Below, in pieces: positions 1 to 6,737 of a stretch of DNA of 22,286 nt (the first letter of the stretch is position 1; each line of letters opens with the position of its first letter). Source of the stretch: an uncultured Planctomycetaceae bacterium. GTDB lineage: Bacteria; Planctomycetota; Planctomycetia; Planctomycetales; Planctomycetaceae. The notes beneath the pieces are model-generated. The model ran no database searches. It was not told where the DNA came from and saw only the letters and a program-made list of their open reading frames with translations. A program made the position numbers and the translations under genes. The stretch spans positions 1-22,286 of the forward strand of contig CAIXQV010000272.1 in NCBI GenBank assembly GCA_903921605.1, read 5' to 3'.

Positions 1-1487
1 CGCAGATGCTCCTCCAGCGTCTGCCCCTGTGCTCGCAGTTTGGTCATCGCTGTAAATGCTCGGTTAAATTCTTCCTCGTAGAGATGAAAACGATCGGCTC
101 GCTCTGAGGTCACGCTGCCCAGTTCAATGCCCAGCGGAGTCAGTCGACGATCAGCATTGTCCTGACGAAGCAACAGGCGATATTCGGCGCGGGAGGTAAA
201 CATTCGATACGGTTCATCGACACCTTTAGTTACCAGATCGTCGATCAAAACTCCCAGATAGGCCTGGCTGCGATCCAGAACAAACGGTCCCCTGCCCTGC
301 AGTTTCATCGCCGCGTTCATGCCCGCTAACAGGCCCTGCCCTGCGGCTTCTTCATAGCCGGTTGTGCCGTTGATCTGTCCGGCAAAGTATAGTCCTTCGA
401 CAAGTCGTGTTTCCAGCGAAGGATACAACTGCGTCGGCGGCGCGAAGTCGTATTCGACGGCGTAACCATATCGCATGATCTGAGCATTCTCGCAGCCCGG
501 GATGCGACGGATAATCTCATCCTGCACATCGCGCGGCAGGCTGGTTGAGATACCATTGACGTAAACTTCCTGAGTGTTGCGGCCTTCCGGTTCCAGAAAA
601 ATCTGATGCGATGTCTTGTCCGCAAAACGCACAACTTTATCTTCGATCGAAGGACAGTATCGCGGTCCTGTCGACTGAATCTGCCCCGAATACATCGGCG
701 CACGATGCAGGTTTGCGCGGATGATCTCGTGAATCTCGTGAGTTGTGTTTGTGAGATAGCAATGGATCTGAGGCTGGTCAATGCGATCCGTCATGTAGGA
801 AAACGGTTCGGGATTTTCGTCGCCGGGCTGAGGTTCGCATCGAGTGAAATCGATCGTGCGCCCGTTCAGTCGTGCGGGTGTTCCTGTTTTGAAACGACGC
901 AACTCAAAGCCGAGTGACTTCAGAGCCCCGGAGACTCCGTGAGAGGATTTGTCACCGGCTCGACCACCTTCGGCTTTGGATTCACCGGTGTGCATGATGG
1001 CTTTGAGAAACGTACCGGTCGTCAAAATCACCGCGCGAGTTCTGTAGAATGCGTCGCCAGCAACGCGAATGCCGGTGATCTTGCCGTCTGCGGTTTCGAT
1101 CGACTCGACAGTCTCCTGGCAGAGCGTCAGGTTCTCCTGCAGCTCGACCCGGTTCTTCATTTCGAACTGGTAAGCCTTCTTGTCCGCCTGGGCTCGCGGA
1201 CTATGCATCGCGGGACCTTTGCCGCTGTTGAGCATTCGAAAATGAATGCCGGTCTTATCGATGACTCGCCCCATCTCACCGCCGAGCGCGTCGATCTCGC
1301 GCACAATCTGACCCTTAGCCACGCCACCGATCGCCGGGTTACAACTCATCTGGCCGACGGTGTCGCAGTTCATCGTCAGCAGCGCCGTCTTCGCGCCCAT
1401 GCGTGCGGAGGCCAAAGCCGCTTCGGTACCCGCATGGCCGGCACCAACAACGACAACATCGAAATCGTAAACACATTTGTGGGACAT
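1..1487 (-). CDS. mnmG: tRNA uridine-34 5-carboxymethylaminomethyl modification enzyme MnmG (GidA), 5' part
   Basis: FAD-dependent subunit of the MnmE-MnmG complex, which installs the (carboxymethyl)aminomethyl group on wobble U34 of certain tRNAs in the cytoplasm. Reading the minus strand from the ATG at 1487 gives about 495 residues with no stop before the window edge; the family is usually about 620, so roughly the last fifth is missing. The N-terminus has the dinucleotide-binding motif [14 protein letters not shown] (residues 11-24), then [13 protein letters not shown] (47-59), the conserved RYCPSIEDK segment with a family cysteine, and the motif [18 protein letters not shown] typical of MnmG. 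The Shine-Dalgarno is weak (AGAAG close to the ATG), but the start fits the family N-terminus exactly. A -10-like TATACT lies about 140 bases upstream. The partner mnmE is not in the window. Identification is secure; only the C-terminus is unseen. Confidence 0.97.
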   Translation of the reverse strand, partial: MSHKCVYDFDVVVVGAGHAGTEAALASARMGAKTALLTMNCDTVGQMSCNPAIGGVAKGQIVREIDALGGEMGRVIDKTGIHFRMLNSGKGPAMHSPRAQADKKAYQFEMKNRVELQENLTLCQETVESIETADGKITGIRVAGDAFYRTRAVILTTGTFLKAIMHTGESKAEGGRAGDKSSHGVSGALKSLGFELRRFKTGTPARLNGRTIDFTRCEPQPGDENPEPFSYMTDRIDQPQIHCYLTNTTHEIHEIIRANLHRAPMYSGQIQSTGPRYCPSIEDKVVRFADKTSHQIFLEPEGRNTQEVYVNGISTSLPRDVQDEIIRRIPGCENAQIMRYGYAVEYDFAPPTQLYPSLETRLVEGLYFAGQINGTTGYEEAAGQGLLAGMNAAMKLQGRGPFVLDRSQAYLGVLIDDLVTKGVDEPYRMFTSRAEYRLLLRQDNADRRLTPLGIELGSVTSERADRFHLYEEEFNRAFTAMTKLRAQGQTLEEHL

Positions 1488-1811
1488 GATGCTTCTAACC
1501 TTGTTCCAGTGCTCCAGTCATGGAACACACTGCAGGGAGGTCTCGGCCTCCAGCGACAGGATTCACGCAAGGCTGGAATCCTGTTTGTGGGTGGTTCCGA
1601 GTTCAGAGCCTCAGAACGAGCCATAGTATAACGCCATTCTCAAGCAATTTCGGCCGAACTGCGTAGGAACCTGCGGGTGTCGTGAAATTCCATGCGACTG
1701 GAACGCGAATCGGCCATTGTTTCGGCGTTGTGGGCGGTGCTACACCTCATTCTGGCCTTGTAGATCGTAACGCTGCGTCTCGGCGGTCATTCAGGAAACA
1801 GGATAAATTTT
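1488..1811. other. Intergenic region between divergent mnmG and lipoprotein gene
   Basis: This 324-base stretch separates two divergently transcribed genes and should hold both promoters. On the mnmG side are two short inverted repeats that would lie in its leader: GTTCCA/TGGAAC (1503-1508 with 1521-1526) and GGAGG/CCTCC (1536-1540 with 1547-1551). A TATACT hexamer on the minus strand (1625-1630) is a possible -10 for mnmG. I found no convincing promoter for the plus-strand gene and no small gene. Confidence 0.5.
1625..1630 (-). promoter_or_regulatory. Possible -10 element of mnmG
   Basis: Minus-strand hexamer TATACT, a five-of-six match to TATAAT, placed about 140 bases before the mnmG start. 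No good -35 sits 16-18 bases upstream, so this is a weak call. Confidence 0.25.
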
Positions 1812-2375
1812 ATGCTTCGACCGCAACTCATGGGCCTGTTCTTGACCGTCGCCGGGAGCGGATGTTCGACGTTCACCCCATCAACGCTGTTGTACTGGGA
1901 GACATTGCAGGCGCCGGCTGAAGATCCCGACTTTGATCAACTCCATCAGAGCAAATTCGATCGAGAGGCTAAGCAACCTTCGCCGGAGGGCCTGAAAGCT
2001 GGTTTGCAGGTTCAGTTGTTGTTGGTGGACCGCCAGATCGAAGAGGACGAGTCGCTTTCTGAAGTCCGCTTTCATGGGACGCAGTATTTGGGCACTGTGG
2101 AATCCGTCGATGGCCAGACTATTGTGCTCAAGGATGCCATTCAGATTATCGAAGGCCGATCGATGCACTCGGTGCCAGTCCTCAGCAAGATCCCCTATGT
2201 GAGCCGAATGTTCAGGAACTCGGGCGTCGGTCGCGAGTCTCGGAAGATGCCCGACGACGTGGTCATCCCGCGAGACAAAATTGCTGGTGCGTTTGAATTG
2301 TCTGCAACTGGCGCGGAGTCGCTCGTGATGCTTCAGCAAGTCGAGCGGATAGGTGTTGATTATGTCGAAGACTGA
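1812..2375 (+). CDS. Small putative lipoprotein with a secretin-like motif
   Basis: 187 residues, function unknown. The N-terminus MLRPQLMGLFLTVAGSGC looks like a short lipoprotein signal with Cys18 as the lipidation site, although the residues before Cys (GSG) are a loose lipobox. AGGA precedes the ATG by about nine bases. After a polar linker comes a beta-rich stretch (about 62-117) with LGTVESVDGQTIVLKDA, then VPVLSKIPYVSRMFRN (121-136). That segment closely resembles the conserved 'vPxLskIPxlGxLFr' signature near the end of type II/III secretins, but the protein is far too short to be a secretin. The C-terminal part has DDVVIPRDKI. The downstream secreted protein starts about 125 bases later on the same strand and may be co-transcribed. 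It could be a periplasmic or outer-membrane accessory protein. The gene is probably real; its role is not known. Confidence 0.7.
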   Translation: MLRPQLMGLFLTVAGSGCSTFTPSTLLYWETLQAPAEDPDFDQLHQSKFDREAKQPSPEGLKAGLQVQLLLVDRQIEEDESLSEVRFHGTQYLGTVESVDGQTIVLKDAIQIIEGRSMHSVPVLSKIPYVSRMFRNSGVGRESRKMPDDVVIPRDKIAGAFELSATGAESLVMLQQVERIGVDYVED

Positions 2376-2499
2376 ACGCAGGTTGTCCGTGCCATGGTTG
2401 TTGGTGCTTTGTAAGGCATGAGTCATGTAGAATTTGCGACAGCCGTCGACATTGGCTTGGCGAGCAACGACAAATCGGTATCGCCTCGGGAGTTTCCTC

Positions 2500-4302
2500 G
2501 TGCAACGAGTTTCGATGAGAAGAGCTCAGTCAACTTCGACCCTCCAACGACTCGCTGCTCTGCTGATGTACTTCGTTACGGTTCCGCACTTTGTTACAGT
2601 ATCCGCTGATGATTCGGTTCCCGATCACTGGATTGTTCCGATCGCAGAATCTCCATCGTCAGCGCGGAGTGGCCGTGAGCTGGCAAAGGCTATGGCTTCT
2701 CTTTCAAGAGAGGATCGGGAGCAACAGATCGAAGCCGAGATTCGTTCAGGTAATGTCCCGAGTCATTGGAAGAGATTTGTTCCGGTCAGGATCACTGCGA
2801 ATCTTGAGGGCAAAGAGCAAACTCTGATCATGTTTGTCGCACCCGATTATCTTTCGCTCGGGAGCGACGAGAACTTCCTCAGGATGCCGCTTTCCCCGCT
2901 AGTCGCTCAGAAGGTGGCAGATCATTTGGAGTGTCTCCTGCCGACTCGTCGTATGGTGGATCAGATCTATGCGGCCGCAGAGGTTGTGCTTAAGCCTCAG
3001 CCGATGGTGCCGACGGATGAGATGATTCAAGTCAGCTATTTCGCTCGGCACAATCAGGAGATTGAAAAACAACTGACGGAGAGTTATCCGCAACGTCGTT
3101 CCGGCCAACTGCTGGCAGGACACAAGAAGGATGTCGTCCTGACGCCTCGACTTGCGGATTCGCGTGGCCGTGTGGCCATTTACGGTTGGCACGAGGCGAA
3201 AGACCATACCATCCAGCCGCTGTATGTTGGTCATGCAGAAACGTGGGTTGATTACAGTCACGGCATTCGGCTGGTCGCCAGAAAAGGATTTCTGAATGGG
3301 ACGCCTTGTGATCTGCGAGATCTGCTGGCGGACGAGAAGCTCTGCGAACTATTGAGTGATGAAGGACCTTTGAAAGTCGCCAGTTACAATCAGCCTTCTC
3401 AGAGAGAACAGAGTTCTTTTGCTAATGGCGAAACGACAACCATTCTTCAGTGGACTCCTGATGTGCGAGTTTGCATCAATGAATCAACCGCGTCAACGGA
3501 GAAACGTCCGGAGAACACAGAGCTGTTATTCTATGCTCTGCCCAACGGCAACACGATTGAGCAGACGCTGGGAAAACAAATGCGGCCGGGCGATGACTGG
3601 CATTTCGACATTCAGCATATCGCCGCTCAGACGCGTTTTCTGAGACTTGAACAGCCCGGAAAAAATGTGGTACTCATTCTGCTTGAATCCAACGGTCTGA
3701 GCTGGCCAGCATGGCGCAAAACGCACAATGACGAGCTGATTTCAAAGCTGATTACCGAAATACGAGCACGATATTCATCGAAAGGTGTGACCGTGGTGCT
3801 GAGTGGTCATAGTGGCGGAGGAAGTCTGATTTTTGGATTTATCAACGCATGTTCTGAAATCCCCGCCGATATCACTCGGATTACATTTCTTGATGCTACT
3901 TACGGCTATGAGACCGAGCGTCACAGTTCAAAGATCGCGAACTGGCTTCAGAGGCCCGGTAAGTCGCTCTGCGTGCTGGCTTACAAGGATGACGAGGTCG
4001 TTCTGAATGGTAAACGCATCGTGAGTGCGACCGGTGGAACATGGTATCGCAGTCGACTGATGCGAGATGACCTTGCGGCCTCATTTCCGTTCACCGAAAA
4101 AACGGAGAACGAATTCGTGCGAGTCATCAGTGCTGATCGCCGCATTCAGTTCTTGCTGCACACGAATCCTGCCAATAAGATTCTTCATACCGTGCAGGTT
4201 GAGAAGAACGGTTTGATCCAAAGTTTGCTGGCTGGCACACCGCTTGAAGAACAGGCTTACCAGTATTTTGGCGAACGAGCGTATTCAGAACTGATTCGAT
4301 GA
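2500..4302 (+). CDS. Secreted two-domain protein: conserved unknown domain plus alpha/beta-hydrolase domain
   Basis: About 600 residues. I chose the GTG at 2500 because GGGAG (2488-2492) sits seven bases ahead; an ATG at 2515 and one at 2434 are alternatives. All include a signal peptide, with hydrophobic core AALLMYFVTVPHFVTVSA ending just before DDSVPDHW. Residues about 40-290 form a domain with VPVRITANLEGK, FVAPDYLSLGSDENFLRMP, AGHKKDVVL (about 206-214), VAIYGWHE and WVDYSHGIRLV. I recognise this as a conserved pattern of uncharacterised bacterial proteins, from memory only. The C-terminal part has LLFYALPNGNTIEQTLGK and TVVLSGHSGGGSLIFGF. GHSGGG is a classic nucleophile elbow (Ser about 438), followed by TFLDATYG, whose Asp may be catalytic, and a possible His in LLHTNP. 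This suggests a secreted serine hydrolase; the substrate is unknown. Confidence 0.8.
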   Translation: MQRVSMRRAQSTSTLQRLAALLMYFVTVPHFVTVSADDSVPDHWIVPIAESPSSARSGRELAKAMASLSREDREQQIEAEIRSGNVPSHWKRFVPVRITANLEGKEQTLIMFVAPDYLSLGSDENFLRMPLSPLVAQKVADHLECLLPTRRMVDQIYAAAEVVLKPQPMVPTDEMIQVSYFARHNQEIEKQLTESYPQRRSGQLLAGHKKDVVLTPRLADSRGRVAIYGWHEAKDHTIQPLYVGHAETWVDYSHGIRLVARKGFLNGTPCDLRDLLADEKLCELLSDEGPLKVASYNQPSQREQSSFANGETTTILQWTPDVRVCINESTASTEKRPENTELLFYALPNGNTIEQTLGKQMRPGDDWHFDIQHIAAQTRFLRLEQPGKNVVLILLESNGLSWPAWRKTHNDELISKLITEIRARYSSKGVTVVLSGHSGGGSLIFGFINACSEIPADITRITFLDATYGYETERHSSKIANWLQRPGKSLCVLAYKDDEVVLNGKRIVSATGGTWYRSRLMRDDLAASFPFTEKTENEFVRVISADRRIQFLLHTNPANKILHTVQVEKNGLIQSLLAGTPLEEQAYQYFGERAYSELIR

Positions 4303-4529
4303 TGACATGTTCCACTCGTTGGGCATGTGCAACGGAGTATGCTGCGCTCCGGAAGTCCGCACAACCCGCTTCAGCATTGGGCATTGACCATGCCATGGCC
4401 TTTTTTAGTTGCGTCATCACAGCGAAAGCAGCGTAGAGTCAGCCCGGTGGTAGTCATGATCTTCGATGTGCCAGGTTCTCCTCGGCTTGCATGTTCGAGC
4501 AGATCGTTATTTCATTGCCAACCCGGTTA
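4303..4529. other. Convergent intergenic region; possible kinase remnant on minus strand
   Basis: 227 bases between the hydrolase gene and the end of the orphan HisKA gene. I see no intact gene. On the minus strand, past the HisKA stop, one frame contains DDATKKGHGM, faintly like the TKGxGxG box of a kinase ATPase domain, but it is interrupted by stops. Short imperfect hairpins occur after 4315. Mostly unexplained. Confidence 0.3.
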
Positions 4530-4808
4530 TCAGACAACATCAGGGTATGAGCGAAAGACCTGACTGAAATGCTGCTTTCGATCACTTCGATTGAGATCAC
4601 TCATCAGCAGGGAGTGCCCTCGCTTTACAGCGTTGTGGATGTGATCGACCAATTGCTTCCGGTCCATCCCGCTCGGGCGTTCAAGCAAATCGCAGCAACC
4701 GCTGATGACCGTCATGATGTTTGCCAGTTCGTGACGCAGATTTGCAGACCACAGCGCGTCTGAAAATTCAGGAGTTTCTGCAAGAGCTTGATTCAGAGTC
4801 GTGGACAT
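4530..4808 (-). CDS. Stand-alone histidine-kinase dimerisation (HisKA-like) domain protein
   Basis: 92 residues from the ATG at 4808; a GTG at 4850 in the same frame is an alternative that would nearly touch the divergent gene. The sequence SANLRHELANIMTVISGCCD (21-40) matches the H-box of a histidine kinase dimerisation and phosphoacceptor domain (xRHELxNxLTxI), with His26 the likely phosphoryl site. DHIHNAVKRGHSLLMSDL follows, as expected for the second helix of that hairpin. No ATPase domain follows: a stop comes about 20 residues later. It may therefore be a phosphotransfer or dimer partner without its own kinase activity, or the 5' remnant of a decayed kinase. It is divergent from the PAS-LuxR regulator at 4857, an arrangement that suggests a functional link. 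No clear Shine-Dalgarno was seen. The domain match is good; whether the gene is functional is uncertain. Confidence 0.55.
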   Translation of the reverse strand: MSTTLNQALAETPEFSDALWSANLRHELANIMTVISGCCDLLERPSGMDRKQLVDHIHNAVKRGHSLLMSDLNRSDRKQHFSQVFRSYPDVV

Positions 4809-4824
4809 GATAACAATGACCCGG

Positions 4825-4830
4825 TTGACA
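4825..4830 (+). promoter_or_regulatory. Consensus -35-like TTGACA upstream of the PAS-LuxR gene
   Basis: A perfect TTGACA lies just inside the divergent gap. No good -10 is found 16-18 bases downstream, so it is only a candidate. It would fit better with the regulator starting at the ATG at 4947 than at the GTG at 4857. Confidence 0.2.
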
Positions 4831-4856
4831 GTTTTTTGTGCGACTGCCACTGACTT

Positions 4857-5444
4857 GTGGTAGCTTCCGACGCGTTTCTACGCGAAAATCGCCGTGTCGA
4901 CTATCACGCGTTTCGTCAGTTCCTGTTGTCCATTGTCACGATTTCAATGATAGAATCCATCGCGTTACTTGATCGGAACGGTTGCTTCGTCTGGGTTGAC
5001 GAGCACGCGCCTTGGGGATTTTGCCGCGACCTGATCATGGGCACTCCCGCTTGGAAATGGGTCAGCAGCGATAATGTCGAGGCCGTCAAGACGGCCTATT
5101 CCCGATGTCTGATTCTGAACGAGCCACAGCAGTTTCAGGCAGAAGTTAGTATTGATGGTCGAAGTGTGGACATGCAGGTCTGGTTAAGGTCGACCGAGAT
5201 CGACCAGGCAAAGATTATTGCGACCGGTACGCGATTGCCTACGCGTGTAAAAACGCTGACGGGATCGGAAAGGGAGATCCTGAAGCATCTGGGAGAAGGC
5301 ATGTCTCCGAAAAGAATCGCAGAGGTTTTGGATCTGTCTCGTGCGACCGTGGACACTCACCGTCGCAACATTATGCAGAAGCTTCGGATTGACGACGCCC
5401 ATTCTTTGCAGGCGTTTGCTGTTAGAAAAATGAAGCTCTGGTAG
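4857..5444 (+). CDS. PAS-like domain, LuxR-type DNA-binding transcriptional regulator
   Basis: 195 residues from the GTG at 4857; an ATG at 4947 (MIESIALLDRNG) is an equally plausible start, giving 165 residues. The N-terminal half (about 31-125) reads as a PAS fold: IALLDRNGCFVWVDEHAP, GTPAWKWVSSDNVEAV, a linker, then QFQAEVSIDGRSVDMQVWLR. The C-terminal part (about 134-190) is a clear LuxR/FixJ helix-turn-helix: LTGSEREILKHLGEGMSPKR then IAEVLDLSRATVDTHRRNIM. There is no receiver domain and no phosphorylatable Asp pocket, so it is not a classical response regulator. It probably senses a ligand, or contacts another protein, through the PAS part. The neighbour is the divergent orphan HisKA gene, and it converges tightly with ruvB, only 20 bases apart. 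Target genes are unknown. Confidence 0.85.
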   Translation: MVASDAFLRENRRVDYHAFRQFLLSIVTISMIESIALLDRNGCFVWVDEHAPWGFCRDLIMGTPAWKWVSSDNVEAVKTAYSRCLILNEPQQFQAEVSIDGRSVDMQVWLRSTEIDQAKIIATGTRLPTRVKTLTGSEREILKHLGEGMSPKRIAEVLDLSRATVDTHRRNIMQKLRIDDAHSLQAFAVRKMKLW

Positions 5445-5464
5445 TTTTCATTAACCTGTCGAAA

Positions 5465-6589
5465 CTAAAACAGCTCCAGTTGATCTGCCGGCGGGTCCGA
5501 CTGGCTCTTAATTGTTTTGCTTTTCGACCTTTGTGAAACGCCAAGATGAGCGAGGGCTTTGGCCGTCACCATGCGTCCGCGAGGTGTTCGCTGGATAAAG
5601 CCTTCGCGAAGCAGGAAGGGTTCCACTTCGTCTTCCAGCGTATCGGCGGGAATATTCAGCGTGTGACCCACGGCCTGTACACCGGCTGGGCCACCGCTGA
5701 AAACTGAGATGATCGTTTCCAGATAACGCCGATCCTGTTCTTCAAGACCCGCATCATCAACCCCCTTCATTTTCAACGCAGCACGCGCGACTTCGAGCGT
5801 AATTTTTCCGTTAGCGCGAGCGTCGGCAAAGTCACGTGTCCAGCGAAGCCAGTTGTTGGCTTTTCGCGGAGTTCCTCGTGAACGAATCGCGATCTCATGC
5901 GCGGCTTCAGGGGCAATTTCTGTTCGAAGTTTATTGGAATTGCGAGCGATGATGGTCGACAGTTCGGGAGTTGTATAGAAGTCCAGATGCTCACGATTTA
6001 CGAAGCGATCGCGAAGAGGAGCTGTGAGCATTCCGCTGCGAGTGGTCGCTCCGATCAGCGTGAACGGCTGAAGCTTCATGTTAATCGTACGGGCATTTAG
6101 TCCGTCACCAAGCGTAATGTCGATGCGGAAGTCTTCCATGGCGGGATAGAGGAATTCTTCCACCGTCGGCGGAAGTCGATGAATCTCATCGATAAACAAT
6201 ACACTTCCATAGCTGGCATTGGTCAGGTACGGGAGCAAATCCTTGGGTGCACCCAGAGATGGTCCGGCAGTGATCTGTAATTCGGTGCCCAGTTCACGCG
6301 GAATCACAGTTGCCAGAGTGGTCTTTCCCAGTCCCGGCGGGCCGTCGAGAAGCAAGTGCCCCAATGGCTCCTTACGCTTCTTAGTGGCTTCCAGAAGAAT
6401 CTTTAATCGCTCTACAACAGCCATCTGACCGACGACGTCTTCCAGCTTCGATGGTCGCAGTTCATCATCGAATCTCTGCTGATTGGGATCCTCAAAGTTA
6501 CCGGCACCTGCGTTATCGCCCCCAAAAGTCGGGCGCTTTGGCTCGTCCGGTTCTTCGTCATCGTTGCGGATTGTGGTCTTCCGTGCCAT
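5465..6589 (-). CDS. ruvB: Holliday junction branch-migration ATPase RuvB
   Basis: 374 residues from the ATG at 6589, chosen because [13 protein letters not shown] leads into the usual acidic N-terminus; an upstream extension to 6649 looks non-coding. RuvB is the hexameric AAA+ motor that, with RuvA, drives branch migration of Holliday junctions in recombination and repair. Visible are Walker A GPPGLGKT (83-90), Walker B VLFIDEIH (130-137), sensor 1 GATTRSG (180-186), PLRDRF (191-196, the arginine-finger segment), sensor 2 [15 protein letters not shown], and the C-terminal winged helix ending in [21 protein letters not shown]. The text after PLRDRF (VNREHLDFY in place of the usual GIVxRLEFY) is somewhat divergent, but the motor residues are intact. 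ruvA and ruvC are not in the window. It is the last gene of a long minus-strand block; a hairpin separates it from the TPR gene. Confidence 0.97.
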   Translation of the reverse strand: MARKTTIRNDDEEPDEPKRPTFGGDNAGAGNFEDPNQQRFDDELRPSKLEDVVGQMAVVERLKILLEATKKRKEPLGHLLLDGPPGLGKTTLATVIPRELGTELQITAGPSLGAPKDLLPYLTNASYGSVLFIDEIHRLPPTVEEFLYPAMEDFRIDITLGDGLNARTINMKLQPFTLIGATTRSGMLTAPLRDRFVNREHLDFYTTPELSTIIARNSNKLRTEIAPEAAHEIAIRSRGTPRKANNWLRWTRDFADARANGKITLEVARAALKMKGVDDAGLEEQDRRYLETIISVFSGGPAGVQAVGHTLNIPADTLEDEVEPFLLREGFIQRTPRGRMVTAKALAHLGVSQRSKSKTIKSQSDPPADQLELF

Positions 6590-6712
6590 GGAGAGTGTTC
6601 TAACTGCTGAGTCGTCGGTAGAGGAAAGCCACGTAGAAGACGTTGCCACCAGATGAACTACAGATGAGTTATCCCAGTGGCAAGTGAAAGCAGGAAAGCG
6701 AAAGAAACGCTA

Positions 6713-6737
6713 AGCGAACCGCGAAGGAGAGTTCGCT
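6713..6737 (-). terminator. Hairpin touching the stop codon of the TPR gene
   Basis: Perfect 7-bp inverted repeat AGCGAAC (6713-6719) with GTTCGCT (6731-6737), 11-base loop. On the minus strand it begins inside the TAG stop codon and is followed by a moderately U-rich stretch (GTTTCTTTCGCTTTCC) rather than a clean U tract. It may reduce read-through into ruvB. Confidence 0.4.

Noticed and set aside
939..1631. 230-codon plus-strand open frame
   Set aside because: It lies antisense to mnmG, whose minus-strand translation is unmistakable; the plus translation has no family features.
1881..2426. 181-codon minus-strand open frame
   Set aside because: Antisense to the lipoprotein gene, which has a signal peptide, a ribosome-binding site and a recognisable motif; the antisense protein has none.
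4327..4563. 78-codon plus-strand open frame after the hydrolase gene
   Set aside because: Composition is random-looking and it overlaps the end of the HisKA gene on the other strand.
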